Shown: piece by piece, positions 27,331-35,405 of the stretch
How the letters are laid out: each line of letters opens with the position of its first letter
Numbering within the stretch: position 1 is the stretch's first letter
Assembly (NCBI RefSeq): GCF_040702995.1
Contig: NZ_CP159992.1
Coordinates: forward strand, 4,179,501 to 4,243,500
Direction of reading: 5' to 3'
Origin: Paenibacillus sp. AN1007
Lineage (GTDB): Bacteria; Bacillota; Bacilli; Paenibacillales; Paenibacillaceae
DNA: 64,000 bases
Made by a program: the position numbers and the translations under genes
The notes under the pieces: model-generated
Databases searched by the model: none
What the model was told of the DNA's origin: nothing
Seen by the model: only the letters and a program-made list of their open reading frames with translations

Positions 27331-28230
27331 CTAGAGCCAGAAGAGTCCTTGAAGTACGCTTAACACCGTCAACAGGGCAGCTTCCAGCAGTTCATTCATC
27401 GCACCATATGTATCTCCGGTGAGGCCTCCGAGCCTTGCACTAATTCGTACCGCCACGAAACGCCCGATGTAATAACACGCCACAGGCACTAGAATCACCG
27501 ATGTTACGGGATACAGCCACCATGGCAGTGATCCAAACCCGCTGATCGCAGCATCGGCAATAGCCGTATCGGGCTTGAACATCCATACGGCAGCAATCGT
27601 CAAGACCCCTGCAATCAGCGAAAGTCCGGCAGCAGCGCTTCGTGCACGCTGCACTTCTCTCCGCTCGCCAAGCCCTTTGAACAGAACGGCCAGTCCGTCA
27701 TCCCCGCGTGCATTGGGCCAAGCCGACATGGCATAAACCATGAACCATCGGCTCCAAATCATGGGCAGCAGCAGCAGTGCGCCGTAATACCAGCTGCCGC
27801 GCGCAATAAAGTCCGCGATCAATGCGGCCTTCATCATAAGCAGCAGCACACAGGCAATGACACCCATAGCGCCAACCCGGCTGTCCTTCATAATCTCCAG
27901 CATTCGCTCACGGCTTCGATAACTGAGCAGCCCGTCTGCCGTATCCATCCATCCGTCAAGATGCAGTCCCCCGGTAAGCCAGACCCACACCGTTAAGGCG
28001 AGAACGGCTGCCGGGAAGGCGGGAAGAAGCAAACCGCTCAGCGCCGCTGCAAGCCAGACGCATAGACCGATTGCAGCGCCCACCAGCGGGTAGTACACTA
28101 CACTTTCGCGCAGCAGCGGTGGTGCAAAATCAAGCTGCATTTTCACAGGAAAACGTGAGAGAAATTGAAAAGCGGCAGCGGCGGCATATTGCTGCTGCGG
28201 AACATCTGAGCGTCCTGTGCCTTCCTTCAT
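27331..28230 (-). CDS. cobS: Adenosylcobinamide-GDP ribazoletransferase (cobalamin synthase)
   Basis: Membrane enzyme that joins adenosylcobinamide-GDP to alpha-ribazole (phosphate) in the last step of nucleotide-loop assembly; 299 aa. It has the acidic signature GGLHLDGWMDTADGLLS near residues 88-104, expected to bind Mg2+, then SRERMLEIMKDSRVGAMGV and several helices. The first 20 residues (KEGTGRSDVPQQQYAAAAAF) are a polar extension before FLSRFPV. The ATG overlaps the cobU stop by four bases, so the two are translationally coupled. Confidence 0.95.
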   Translation of the reverse strand: MKEGTGRSDVPQQQYAAAAAFQFLSRFPVKMQLDFAPPLLRESVVYYPLVGAAIGLCVWLAAALSGLLLPAFPAAVLALTVWVWLTGGLHLDGWMDTADGLLSYRSRERMLEIMKDSRVGAMGVIACVLLLMMKAALIADFIARGSWYYGALLLLPMIWSRWFMVYAMSAWPNARGDDGLAVLFKGLGERREVQRARSAAAGLSLIAGVLTIAAVWMFKPDTAIADAAISGFGSLPWWLYPVTSVILVPVACYYIGRFVAVRISARLGGLTGDTYGAMNELLEAALLTVLSVLQGLFWL

Positions 28231-28787
28231 AAGCGATACTCCTTGCTCTTTAATTCGATTGCGATGCCCACCGTTACAAGAAATACTTCACGGCAGATTG
28301 CCGCAATTCGCTGATTAAGTACACCTGCCAAATCACGATAAACCCGGCCCAATTTGTATTCTGGCACAATCCCGTCACCCACTTCATTGGTAACCAGCAC
28401 AAGCAGACCTGGATACGTTCGAATCGCTTCAACCAGCGCATCCAGATGACCCTGCAGCACATGGCTATCGTCCTGCTCGTGTGCTAACAGAATATTCGTC
28501 AGCCATAGTGTCAGACAGTCCACCAGTATCGTAGGTGCAGAAGTACCGGTATGTCCTTCACCCATGCGGTTAATGAGCGCAGGCAGGGCCAGCGGCTCCT
28601 CCATCGTACGCCAGAGATAACCGGAGTCTTCACGCTGCTGCTGATGCATAGCAATACGTTCACGCATTTCGTCATCATACGCCTGAGCTGTTGCTACATA
28701 CCATGCCTCTGAGGAACGCTGCATGCAGAGACGCTCGGCAAACGAACTTTTACCGCTGCGGGCCCCTCCTGTGACCAATACACTCAT
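28227..28787 (-). CDS. cobU: Adenosylcobinamide kinase/adenosylcobinamide-phosphate guanylyltransferase
   Basis: Bifunctional enzyme of 186 aa that phosphorylates adenosylcobinamide and transfers GMP to it. P-loop GGARSGKSSFAE at the N terminus, WYVATAQAYDDEMRERIAMHQ with the guanylylation-region His, LVDCLTLWLTN and VTNEVGDGIVPEYKLGRVYRDLAG (family signature), all in order. Four-base overlaps with cobT upstream and cobS downstream place it in the middle of the nucleotide-loop block. Confidence 0.96.
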   Translation of the reverse strand: MSVLVTGGARSGKSSFAERLCMQRSSEAWYVATAQAYDDEMRERIAMHQQQREDSGYLWRTMEEPLALPALINRMGEGHTGTSAPTILVDCLTLWLTNILLAHEQDDSHVLQGHLDALVEAIRTYPGLLVLVTNEVGDGIVPEYKLGRVYRDLAGVLNQRIAAICREVFLVTVGIAIELKSKEYRL

Positions 28788-29917
28788 CGGGAGCCATCTC
28801 CCAGCACGGATGACGCCGATGAAACAGCCGGATCGGCAGCAGCTGCTGAAGCCTGATTTGCTCCATCCGAAACCCCTGCGCTGGTGAAGGTAGCCATCTC
28901 ATTCAGAAGAAGGCATGCGGCATCAATCAGATGCAGGCTGAGCACGCCGCCAGTTCCCTCTCCAAGACGCATGTCCAGGTCCAGCATCGGTTTCAGTTCC
29001 AGTTCACGCAGCAGTGCCGCATGCCCATTCTCATGTGAAGTGTGCGACGCGATCATGTATGCCGTGCTCAGAGGAGCAAGCTGTCTCGCAATCAGCGCTG
29101 CAGCCGTAGAGATGAAACCATCCACTACAACCGGACAGCGGTGTGCCGCTGATGCAAGAATAACGCCGGTAAGTCCGGCAATCTCCAATCCGCCCACTTT
29201 ACAGAGTACATCCAATGCATCATCAGGATTTGGTGTGTTTATGCTCAGAGCCTGACTTATAACGGCAGCTTTGCGCAGCACTCCCGCATCATCCAACCCT
29301 GTCCCTCTCCCTACAGCAGCAGCGGGTTCAGTCCCTGTGAGCGCACTCATCACTGCAGCGCTCGCAGTGGTATTGCCAATTCCCATCTCTCCAGTCACAA
29401 ACAGCTGTGTGCCTTTTGCCACCTCTTCCGCAACCACATCCACGCCTGCAAGAATGGCCTGAATCGCCTCATCCCGGGTCATTGCTGCCTCTTGGGCCAT
29501 ATTGGCAGTGCCTTTACGAATTTTGCGAGAGAGCAGGTCTGCGTGTTCAAGGTCAGCATTTACACCAATATCGACACAGATGACTTCTGCTCTGGCGTGA
29601 CGTGCAAGCACATTAACGGCAGCGCCTCCCGCCAGAAAGTTCATGACCATCTGAGGAGTAACTTCGGCTGGAAAAGCACTTATCCCTTCTGCCACCACAC
29701 CGTGATCCGCAGCCATCACGACAACCGCTCTGCGATCAAAGCGCGGACGCACACTGCCTGTCATACCCGCCAGTCGAATGACAAGGTCCTCCAGTTTGCC
29801 AAGACTGCCTGGCGGTTTCGTCAGCACATCTACATGAGCAGACGTTTCCGCTGCAATGTTTTGGTCAGGAGGTGCAATTTTGTTCAATAGCTGTCCCAAC
29901 ACCTGTTCATTCTTCAT
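28784..29917 (-). CDS. cobT: Nicotinate-nucleotide--dimethylbenzimidazole phosphoribosyltransferase
   Basis: Makes alpha-ribazole 5'-phosphate from the lower-ligand base and nicotinate mononucleotide; 377 aa. Typical segments are TKPPGSLGKLEDLVIRLAG, VMAADHGVVAEGISAFPAEV, GEMGIGNTTASAAVM and LRLGEGTGG-like DMRLGEGTGGVLSLHLIDAA, whose Glu is the catalytic base in CobT. The C-terminal 25 residues are Ala/Ser-rich and variable (GANQASAAAADPAVSSA). The Shine-Dalgarno AAGGAAG is rather far from the ATG. 45 bp after btuD. Confidence 0.96.
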   Translation of the reverse strand: MKNEQVLGQLLNKIAPPDQNIAAETSAHVDVLTKPPGSLGKLEDLVIRLAGMTGSVRPRFDRRAVVVMAADHGVVAEGISAFPAEVTPQMVMNFLAGGAAVNVLARHARAEVICVDIGVNADLEHADLLSRKIRKGTANMAQEAAMTRDEAIQAILAGVDVVAEEVAKGTQLFVTGEMGIGNTTASAAVMSALTGTEPAAAVGRGTGLDDAGVLRKAAVISQALSINTPNPDDALDVLCKVGGLEIAGLTGVILASAAHRCPVVVDGFISTAAALIARQLAPLSTAYMIASHTSHENGHAALLRELELKPMLDLDMRLGEGTGGVLSLHLIDAACLLLNEMATFTSAGVSDGANQASAAAADPAVSSASSVLGDGSR

Positions 29918-29962
29918 ACAACGAGCACTTCCTTTTTTAAAATAGAGGTTCTCCTGCCTTAT

Positions 29963-30877
29963 TTAAAGCGTATCCCGCCGCAGCAGCAGTTGAGGTACGG
30001 CATGATCCGGATGGGACACCATCGCAGGTTTAACGCGAAAAATCTCTTCTATCTGCTCCCCCGTCATCAAGCTTCGAGGAGCACCCATCCCTGCTATTTC
30101 GCCTTCTCTCAAAGCCAGAATCTGATCGCAGAACAAGGCAGCCAGATTTAGATCATGCAGTACGGCAGCAATGGTAATACAGCTCTTCTGCCGCCATGCA
30201 GCTAATAACTCCATGAATTGTAATTGATATTTGATGTCCAGAAATGTGGTGGGTTCGTCCAGCAGCAGCAGACGCGGCTCTTGTGCCATAACCTTGGCCA
30301 GCGCTACCCGCTGCCTCTGCCCACCGCTTAGGGAATCCAGCGGCCGCTCCGCTAGTTCCATCAGTCCCAGTTCTTCAAGCACCCGGTCCACAACTCGGGC
30401 CCCATCTGCCGATTCCCTGCCCAGCCAGTTCTGGTAGGGGTATCGCCCCATCTCTACGACATCACGCACAGAATAGGAAATTGCCGGCAGACCATCCTGC
30501 TGCAGAACCGCGATCATACGTGACAGATCCTTGCGGCTGTACGAAGTGATATCTTGGCCGTCAATACGGATCTGACCTTCACTTAGCGATTCCGTTCCAG
30601 CTATAAGCTGGAGCAGTGTCGACTTTCCGCTTCCGTTCGGGCCGACAACTCCCCACCATTCTCCTTCTTTAATCTGCCAGTCTACATCATGTAAGGCCCG
30701 ATGATCACCGTACTTTTTGCCAGCACCTGTAACCGATACCCATGTTTTTGTTTTACCGACAGTCTTTCCGTTATCCCCGGTTAAAGCACGCTGTGCATTA
30801 CTGCTTAAATCCGATTGAGACAACAACCCCGGAGACGGTTGTTGGCCTTGTTGATTGTGCTTCCACCCTTTACTCAC
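29963..30877 (-). CDS. btuD: Cobalamin/corrinoid ABC transporter ATP-binding protein
   Basis: ATPase subunit of a FecCDE/BtuCD-type importer, 304 aa. A polar N-terminal extension of about 48 residues (KHNQQGQQPSPGLLSQS) precedes the ABC domain with Walker A GPNGSGKST, Q loop VLQQDGLPA, signature LSGGQRQRVALAK, Walker B LLLLDEPTTFLD and the switch His in VLHDLNLA. The start is GTG overlapping the btuC stop (GTGA), with AAGGGG eight bases upstream. Substrate assignment to corrinoids rests on the gene neighbourhood and the B12 riboswitch. Confidence 0.92.
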   Translation of the reverse strand: MSKGWKHNQQGQQPSPGLLSQSDLSSNAQRALTGDNGKTVGKTKTWVSVTGAGKKYGDHRALHDVDWQIKEGEWWGVVGPNGSGKSTLLQLIAGTESLSEGQIRIDGQDITSYSRKDLSRMIAVLQQDGLPAISYSVRDVVEMGRYPYQNWLGRESADGARVVDRVLEELGLMELAERPLDSLSGGQRQRVALAKVMAQEPRLLLLDEPTTFLDIKYQLQFMELLAAWRQKSCITIAAVLHDLNLAALFCDQILALREGEIAGMGAPRSLMTGEQIEEIFRVKPAMVSHPDHAVPQLLLRRDTL

Positions 30878-31920
30878 GGGACCATCCCCTTCCGCAGCTT
30901 CTTGTTCCGGTGCAGCAGATAAGCGAAGAACGGAGCACCTACAAAAGCCGTCACGACACCCAACGGTATCTCGGTTGGTGCCAGCAGAGAGCGGGCAATC
31001 GTGTCCGCCCATACCATAAAGATCGCACCGCCAATTGCAGATAGCGGCACCAGCAGTCGGTAGTCCGGCCCTACCAGCAGCCGAAGCATATGCGGAATGA
31101 CCAGTCCAACGAAGCCAATGACGCCGGAGACGGAGACTGCCCCGGCTGTGAGCAGCGTACCCACAGCAAGTACAGACAGCTTGAGTCTGTCCACGCCAAC
31201 CCCGATATGTGCCGCCTGACGTTCACCCAGCGCCAGTACATTTAGGGAACGTGCACGGCTCCACAGAAAGATCAGACCCAGCAGGAAATACGGGAAAAGG
31301 ATGGCCGTATACGACCACCCGCGCAGTGCCAGACTTCCCATCGTCCAGTATATAATTTCATTGATTGTCTGCTTGGACATGGTCGACAGGAAGGAAACGA
31401 CCGCACCCAGAAAGCTCTGCATAACAACACCTGCCAGAATCAGGCTGTGTGTCGGTATTTTGCGTCCTTCACGAGCCAGCGTCATGACGAACCACAGCGT
31501 CATGGCCCCGGTCAGAAAAGCAACCAGCGGCAGCGTCCAGATTCCGATCAGGGCATACTGCAGTCCGAAGAAAATCAGGAAAGCCGCCCCCACCGAAGCT
31601 CCTGAGGATACCCCTAGTGTAAAAGGATCTGCCAGCGGATTGCGCAGCACTCCTTGAAAGCCCGCGCCTGCAATGGCCAGCGAAGCTCCAACGAGCACCG
31701 CAAGCAGCACACGTGGAAAGCGCACCTTCCAGATAATCTGTTCGGCAGCCCTGCTCCAATCAGGTGTGATCCAGTCGCCCACCCACGGCATTTTGTGAAT
31801 GAGAATACCGGCAATGTCCCGGATGGGCAGCGCCACCGAACCAATGCCCGTGCAGATGAGCACGGTAAGCATCAGCAGCCCTATACCTATCGTTCCGTAC
31901 AGGATCAGCTTTTTGCTCAT
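30874..31920 (-). CDS. btuC: Cobalamin/corrinoid ABC transporter permease
   Basis: FecCD/BtuC-family permease of 348 aa with about ten helices. Family marks are RFPRVLLAVLVGASLAIAGA, the LRNPLADPFTLGVSSGASVGA segment, GERQAAHIGVG (coupling region contacting BtuD) and VIGFVGLVIPHMLRLLVGPDYR. Four-base overlaps on both sides with btuF and btuD. Iron-siderophore permeases look alike, so corrinoid specificity is inferred from context. Confidence 0.93.
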   Translation of the reverse strand: MSKKLILYGTIGIGLLMLTVLICTGIGSVALPIRDIAGILIHKMPWVGDWITPDWSRAAEQIIWKVRFPRVLLAVLVGASLAIAGAGFQGVLRNPLADPFTLGVSSGASVGAAFLIFFGLQYALIGIWTLPLVAFLTGAMTLWFVMTLAREGRKIPTHSLILAGVVMQSFLGAVVSFLSTMSKQTINEIIYWTMGSLALRGWSYTAILFPYFLLGLIFLWSRARSLNVLALGERQAAHIGVGVDRLKLSVLAVGTLLTAGAVSVSGVIGFVGLVIPHMLRLLVGPDYRLLVPLSAIGGAIFMVWADTIARSLLAPTEIPLGVVTAFVGAPFFAYLLHRNKKLRKGMVP

Positions 31921-32912
31921 TTGAACAGATCAGGATAGATCGCTTTGGCTACTTCTTTTAATCCTTGAGTTACACGTGGGCCCGGACGGCTCAGCAAGTT
32001 GGCATCCAATCCGACCACATTATTGTTTTTTACGGCTGTGATTTGATCCCAGCCGCTGCGCGATTTGATAATCTGATCCAGCGTTTTGGAGTTTTCGTCA
32101 ATTACATCGTTTGCGTATAGAATAACATCCGGATTAGCGGCGATTACATTTTCCTCGTTAATCTGATACCAGCTCTCTTTGTCCGCAGCAATATTGGTGC
32201 CTCCAGCTGTCGTGATCAGTTCATCCATGAACTCACCTTTACCTACGGTCCAGCCTGGAGAGAACTCAACATATACTTTCTTTTTCTCTTCCGGCTTCAC
32301 GGCTTTGACCGCTTCTGTTACGTTCGTTACATCCTGCTTCATCTGTGTGATCAGTTTCTGAGCCTGCTCCTGATGATCTGTAATTTTACCAAACGTTTCG
32401 ATATTGTTCATTACATCGTCGATGGATTTAGGATCGGTTTTGAAAATGGTGATCCCCAAATCACGCAGCTTTTTCACTGCATCTTCACTCAACGAAATAC
32501 CTCCGAATACGATATCCGCATCAGCGGCAATAACCGACTCTTCATTGGGTTTGTTAATCCCGCCCATTTTCGCTTTTGCTTTCGCCGCTTCCGGGTAGTC
32601 ATCGTAATCCGATACCCCTATAATCTGCTCGTCCAGGCCAAGCGCAAACAATGACTCCGTTTCAGCCGGAGATACCGAGACAATTTTGGATGGTGCCTTT
32701 TCAAAAGTAAAAGACTCACCTGTTGCATCGGTAACCGTCAGCGGATATTGTGTTTTCAGATCGGTTTGCGTTTGTTCCTGTGACTGCTCTTGTGCAGGCT
32801 GCTGTGTGCTGCCCGCTCCTTCTTTGGTTGCTGCATTACCGCATCCGGCGAGCGCCAGTGCCAGCATCGCTGCGCTCAACAGTGACGTGAGTGCTTTCCA
32901 GTTCTTAATCAT
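31917..32912 (-). CDS. btuF: Corrinoid ABC transporter substrate-binding lipoprotein
   Basis: Periplasmic-binding-type lipoprotein of 331 aa, first gene of the riboswitch-led operon. The signal peptide ends in the lipobox LALAGC. A Gln/Glu-rich linker (GSTQQPAQEQSQEQTQTD) precedes two lobes joined by a long helix, the BtuF/FhuD fold: APSKIVSVSPAETESLFALGL, IIGVSDYDDYPEAAK, NIETFGKITDHQEQAQKLI. ATG with AAGGGGAG nine bases upstream. The 5' UTR carries the cobalamin riboswitch and, between its terminator and this gene, an R2 repeat. Confidence 0.92.
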   Translation of the reverse strand: MIKNWKALTSLLSAAMLALALAGCGNAATKEGAGSTQQPAQEQSQEQTQTDLKTQYPLTVTDATGESFTFEKAPSKIVSVSPAETESLFALGLDEQIIGVSDYDDYPEAAKAKAKMGGINKPNEESVIAADADIVFGGISLSEDAVKKLRDLGITIFKTDPKSIDDVMNNIETFGKITDHQEQAQKLITQMKQDVTNVTEAVKAVKPEEKKKVYVEFSPGWTVGKGEFMDELITTAGGTNIAADKESWYQINEENVIAANPDVILYANDVIDENSKTLDQIIKSRSGWDQITAVKNNNVVGLDANLLSRPGPRVTQGLKEVAKAIYPDLFK

Positions 32913-33020
32913 TAATTTAAACTCCCCTTCTCTATCTGTACTATTGTTGTTACATAATACCTCAATCTTAATGCTCTACCCCATCTTGGTGTGTTCCGAT
33001 GAAACGAAAATGAAGATGTG

Positions 33021-33207
33021 TACACGTTTAACGGAGAGTGCAGAACCAATTTGGAGAAACGAAGTGCTCGCCTGCAGCTTTCTGTAAGAAAGCTGCATCG
33101 AAAGCATACGCCTATCACCGGATTTTTCCCTTTGAATAAGGGAATCAAAAAAATCTAGGGATAATAACAATCGGAAAATGGTACTGCACTCGGAGTGGCC
33201 CCGTGTA
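33021..33207. repeat. R2 structured repeat, copy a
   Basis: 187-bp element with inverted ends (TACACG/CGTGTA; then GAGTGCAGAACCA and TGGTACTGCACTC), an internal hairpin GCAGCTTTC-TGTAA-GAAAGCTGC, and CCCTTTGAATAAGGG. It is about 80 percent identical by eye to copy b at 38727-38916. It lies inside the btuF leader, between the riboswitch terminator and the start codon, so it is transcribed when the switch is on. Confidence 0.85.
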
Positions 33208-33235
33208 ACATACTATTTTTCATCACATCGTGTAC

Positions 33236-33280
33236 AACAAGAAAAATCCCTAATCCTCACATAAGGATCAGGGATGACGT
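33236..33280 (-). terminator. Riboswitch-controlled terminator of the btuF operon
   Basis: Minus strand: ATCCCTGATCCT-TATGTG-AGGATTAGGGAT followed by TTTTTC, immediately 3' of the B12 aptamer. One G opposite T interrupts the stem. Confidence 0.9.
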
Positions 33281-33334
33281 CTCGCATATGGCAGTCTGTA
33301 TATGTGCAGCAGGAAGCGCTCACGCACAGAATGG

Positions 33335-33525
33335 CCCGAAACGTTGTCCTTTCCTCGAAGGAACACCGGCTTGTACGTCCAGGGCTGGTAATCTGACTTA
33401 CAGGATGGCTCCTGTTTCACAGTGGCGGGACCGTGCTGGATTTACACCAGCTTCCCCATTTACCCTTGTGCACATCATGACTTGTCTTTGCTCATCATGA
33501 ACATCTGCTTCACACGCGGGACCCT
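33335..33525 (-). ncRNA. Cobalamin (B12) riboswitch
   Basis: The minus-strand core carries the conserved pieces in order: GGGGAAGCTGGTGTAAATCC, the GCCACTGTGA block, the AGTCAGATTACC box (B12 box, plus-strand 33383-33398), and CAAGCCGGTGTTCC. A terminator follows at 33236-33280, so adenosylcobalamin should stop transcription before btuF. Edges are approximate because I placed the outer P1 stem by eye. Confidence 0.93.
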
Positions 33526-33649
33526 TGGTCGTTAATGATGGTTAATCCATGTGACCGATAGATGCAGTTAGCTCCGCACGAATCACATCAGCTCAGGCCT
33601 TGCAGCCTATCACACCAATATGCTCGTACCGAGTCACACTTCTGTTGTG

Positions 33650-33678
33650 ATTATAGGGTATATTGCACCGCCTTACAA
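33650..33678 (-). promoter_or_regulatory. Promoter of the B12-riboswitch operon
   Basis: Minus strand TTGTAA-N17-TATAAT, upstream of the riboswitch. The -35 hexamer contains the TAA stop codon of cobC (33673-33675), so the second operon starts exactly where the first coding block ends. Confidence 0.75.
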
Positions 33679-34386
33679 GCCGATAGACGGAAAATTCACA
33701 CGGCTGCCAAGCCAGCGGTTCCCCTGCTTTTCAATGTATACCTGAATCGCCTGTCCCGGGATCACATGTGTATCCCAGAATCCAACACCTTCAATAAGAC
33801 GGGACAGCATGTAACGGATGACTCCGCCATGTGTCACAATCAATGTTCTATGTGAAGTCCGGCCTGACCAGATATGTTCATGCAGAAAAGAATCTATTCG
33901 TCCCGCGAATGACGGCCATGCTTCCCCTTCAGGCGGCGCAACCTCCTGCGGTTGATCGATCCAGCGCCGGTAGAGCGGATTATGCTGCAGCTGCTCGTAG
34001 GTCAAACCTTCCCATTGTCCAAAATCATTCTCGCGCAGGCGCGCATCCAACTTTGCCTGTGCAGCAGCCTGAGGCGCGGTGTACGCCAAGGTCTGACGAC
34101 AGCGAAGAAGGTCACTGCAGTATACGGCGTCCCATGTAAGATTGCGGCACTGCCGGCTTAGCAGAGCCAGCTCTTCTTGAGCACCCGGCAGCAGACCAAT
34201 GTCGGTATGCCCCAGGTATCTTTTTTCCACATTCCACTGGGTTGTTCCATGACGGATCAGTACAATGCTCCGCTTTGACGAAGACTGTTTTGATCCAAAC
34301 TGTTCTAACTCACCGTGCTGCGATCCATTCTGTTCTGATTCACTAGAGTCTGGATCACTTTGCTCCTGCCCTTCTTTAATTACCAC
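33673..34386 (-). CDS. cobC: Histidine phosphatase (probable alpha-ribazole phosphatase)
   Basis: Phosphoglycerate-mutase-like phosphatase of 237 aa. The RHG motif is IVLIRHGTTQWN, with the second Arg in YCSDLLRCRQT, the acid in RENDFGQWEGLTYEQL and the second His in IVTHGGVIRYML. Context (cbiB upstream, cobT and cobS downstream) points to dephosphorylation of alpha-ribazole phosphate or cobalamin phosphate. It has an odd N-terminal tail of about 40 polar residues (EQSDPDSSESEQNGSQHGEL) before the fold. GTG 34386 has GGAGG nine bases upstream and overlaps cbiB by seven bases. Confidence 0.88.
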   Translation of the reverse strand: MVIKEGQEQSDPDSSESEQNGSQHGELEQFGSKQSSSKRSIVLIRHGTTQWNVEKRYLGHTDIGLLPGAQEELALLSRQCRNLTWDAVYCSDLLRCRQTLAYTAPQAAAQAKLDARLRENDFGQWEGLTYEQLQHNPLYRRWIDQPQEVAPPEGEAWPSFAGRIDSFLHEHIWSGRTSHRTLIVTHGGVIRYMLSRLIEGVGFWDTHVIPGQAIQVYIEKQGNRWLGSRVNFPSIGL

Positions 34387-35405
34387 AATAGCGCACCTCC
34401 TATTAACCACACACCCATGGTTGCTAAGAAACAAAGGCCCACAAAAGCGCCAGCTGACCAAAACATTAGCCTTGTCGTTCGTACAATATCTTCGGCCTCC
34501 ATCGGCCGCGCAGCCTCGCCCATATAAGCACGAAACGAGGCAATACCGTGATACACGTTATGTCCGCCCAGCCGAATGCCAAGTGCTCCGGCCACTGCCG
34601 ATTCGGGAAAACCGCTATTGGGACTGGGATGCAGCCTCGCATCACGGGCAACCATGCGTGCTGCACCTCGGGCATCCAGCCTGAGCACCCGTGCGCCTAC
34701 AATTAACAGTGCGGCGGTTACGCGCGCAGGAATCCAGTTTGCCCAATCATCCAGACGGGCAGAGGCCCAGCCAAGATGCAGATATTTTTCGTTTTTATAA
34801 CCAACCATGGAGTCCAGCGTATTGACAGCCCGGTAAGCCATAGCCAGCGGAGCGCCGCCAATGAGCGCATAGAACAGAGGGGACACGATGGCATCAACAA
34901 TATTTTCCGCGACCGTCTCCACCGTTCCCCGGACCACCTCGGGCTCGTCCAGATGTGCGGTATCACGTCCAACAATCATGCTCAGGGAACGCCGTGCGGC
35001 AGGCCAATCCTGCTGTTTCAGATGACGATATACTTCCATTCCTGCGTCTCTTAAACCTTTGGAAGCAATCGTGGTGGCGATCAGAACGATTTCGGCTGCA
35101 GCCGCTAAAAGGGGATGAATCTTACCAAGCAGCAGCAAAAGACCCCAGGTGACGGCAAAAGAACCACCTGCAATCAAGATCGGGAACAAGATTCCGGCTT
35201 TTTTCAGACCTGCATCTGTGTTCACACGTAATCGAATTACACGCTCCAGAGCCGAGATGGCTTTCCCCATACCGATAACCGGATGCGGAATCCAGCGCGG
35301 GTCTCCAATGCATCGGTCTAGTATATACGCCAGAATGATAACCCAAGCCCCCCCCATGCCAATCCAGAACGAGGAAGCCCATAGATGTTCCAATTCCAAT
35401 GTCAT
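34380..35405 (-). CDS. cbiB: Adenosylcobinamide-phosphate synthase
   Basis: Membrane enzyme that attaches aminopropanol (phosphate), the CobD product, to adenosylcobyric acid; 341 aa. Family signatures: YILDRCIGDPRWIPHPVIGMG near residue 25, LRDAGMEVYRHL, MIVGRDTAHLDEPEVVRGTVETVAENIVDAIVSPLFY in adjoining pieces, and AGALGIRLGGHNVYHG. Several hydrophobic helices. ATG 35405 overlaps the cbiZ stop by four bases. Reading could extend to 35429, but that lies inside cbiZ without benefit. Confidence 0.95.
   Translation of the reverse strand: MTLELEHLWASSFWIGMGGAWVIILAYILDRCIGDPRWIPHPVIGMGKAISALERVIRLRVNTDAGLKKAGILFPILIAGGSFAVTWGLLLLLGKIHPLLAAAAEIVLIATTIASKGLRDAGMEVYRHLKQQDWPAARRSLSMIVGRDTAHLDEPEVVRGTVETVAENIVDAIVSPLFYALIGGAPLAMAYRAVNTLDSMVGYKNEKYLHLGWASARLDDWANWIPARVTAALLIVGARVLRLDARGAARMVARDARLHPSPNSGFPESAVAGALGIRLGGHNVYHGIASFRAYMGEAARPMEAEDIVRTTRLMFWSAGAFVGLCFLATMGVWLIGGALLW

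Noticed and set aside
33021-33207. R2 as an insertion sequence.
   Set aside because: No reading frame or transposase; at most a non-autonomous element.
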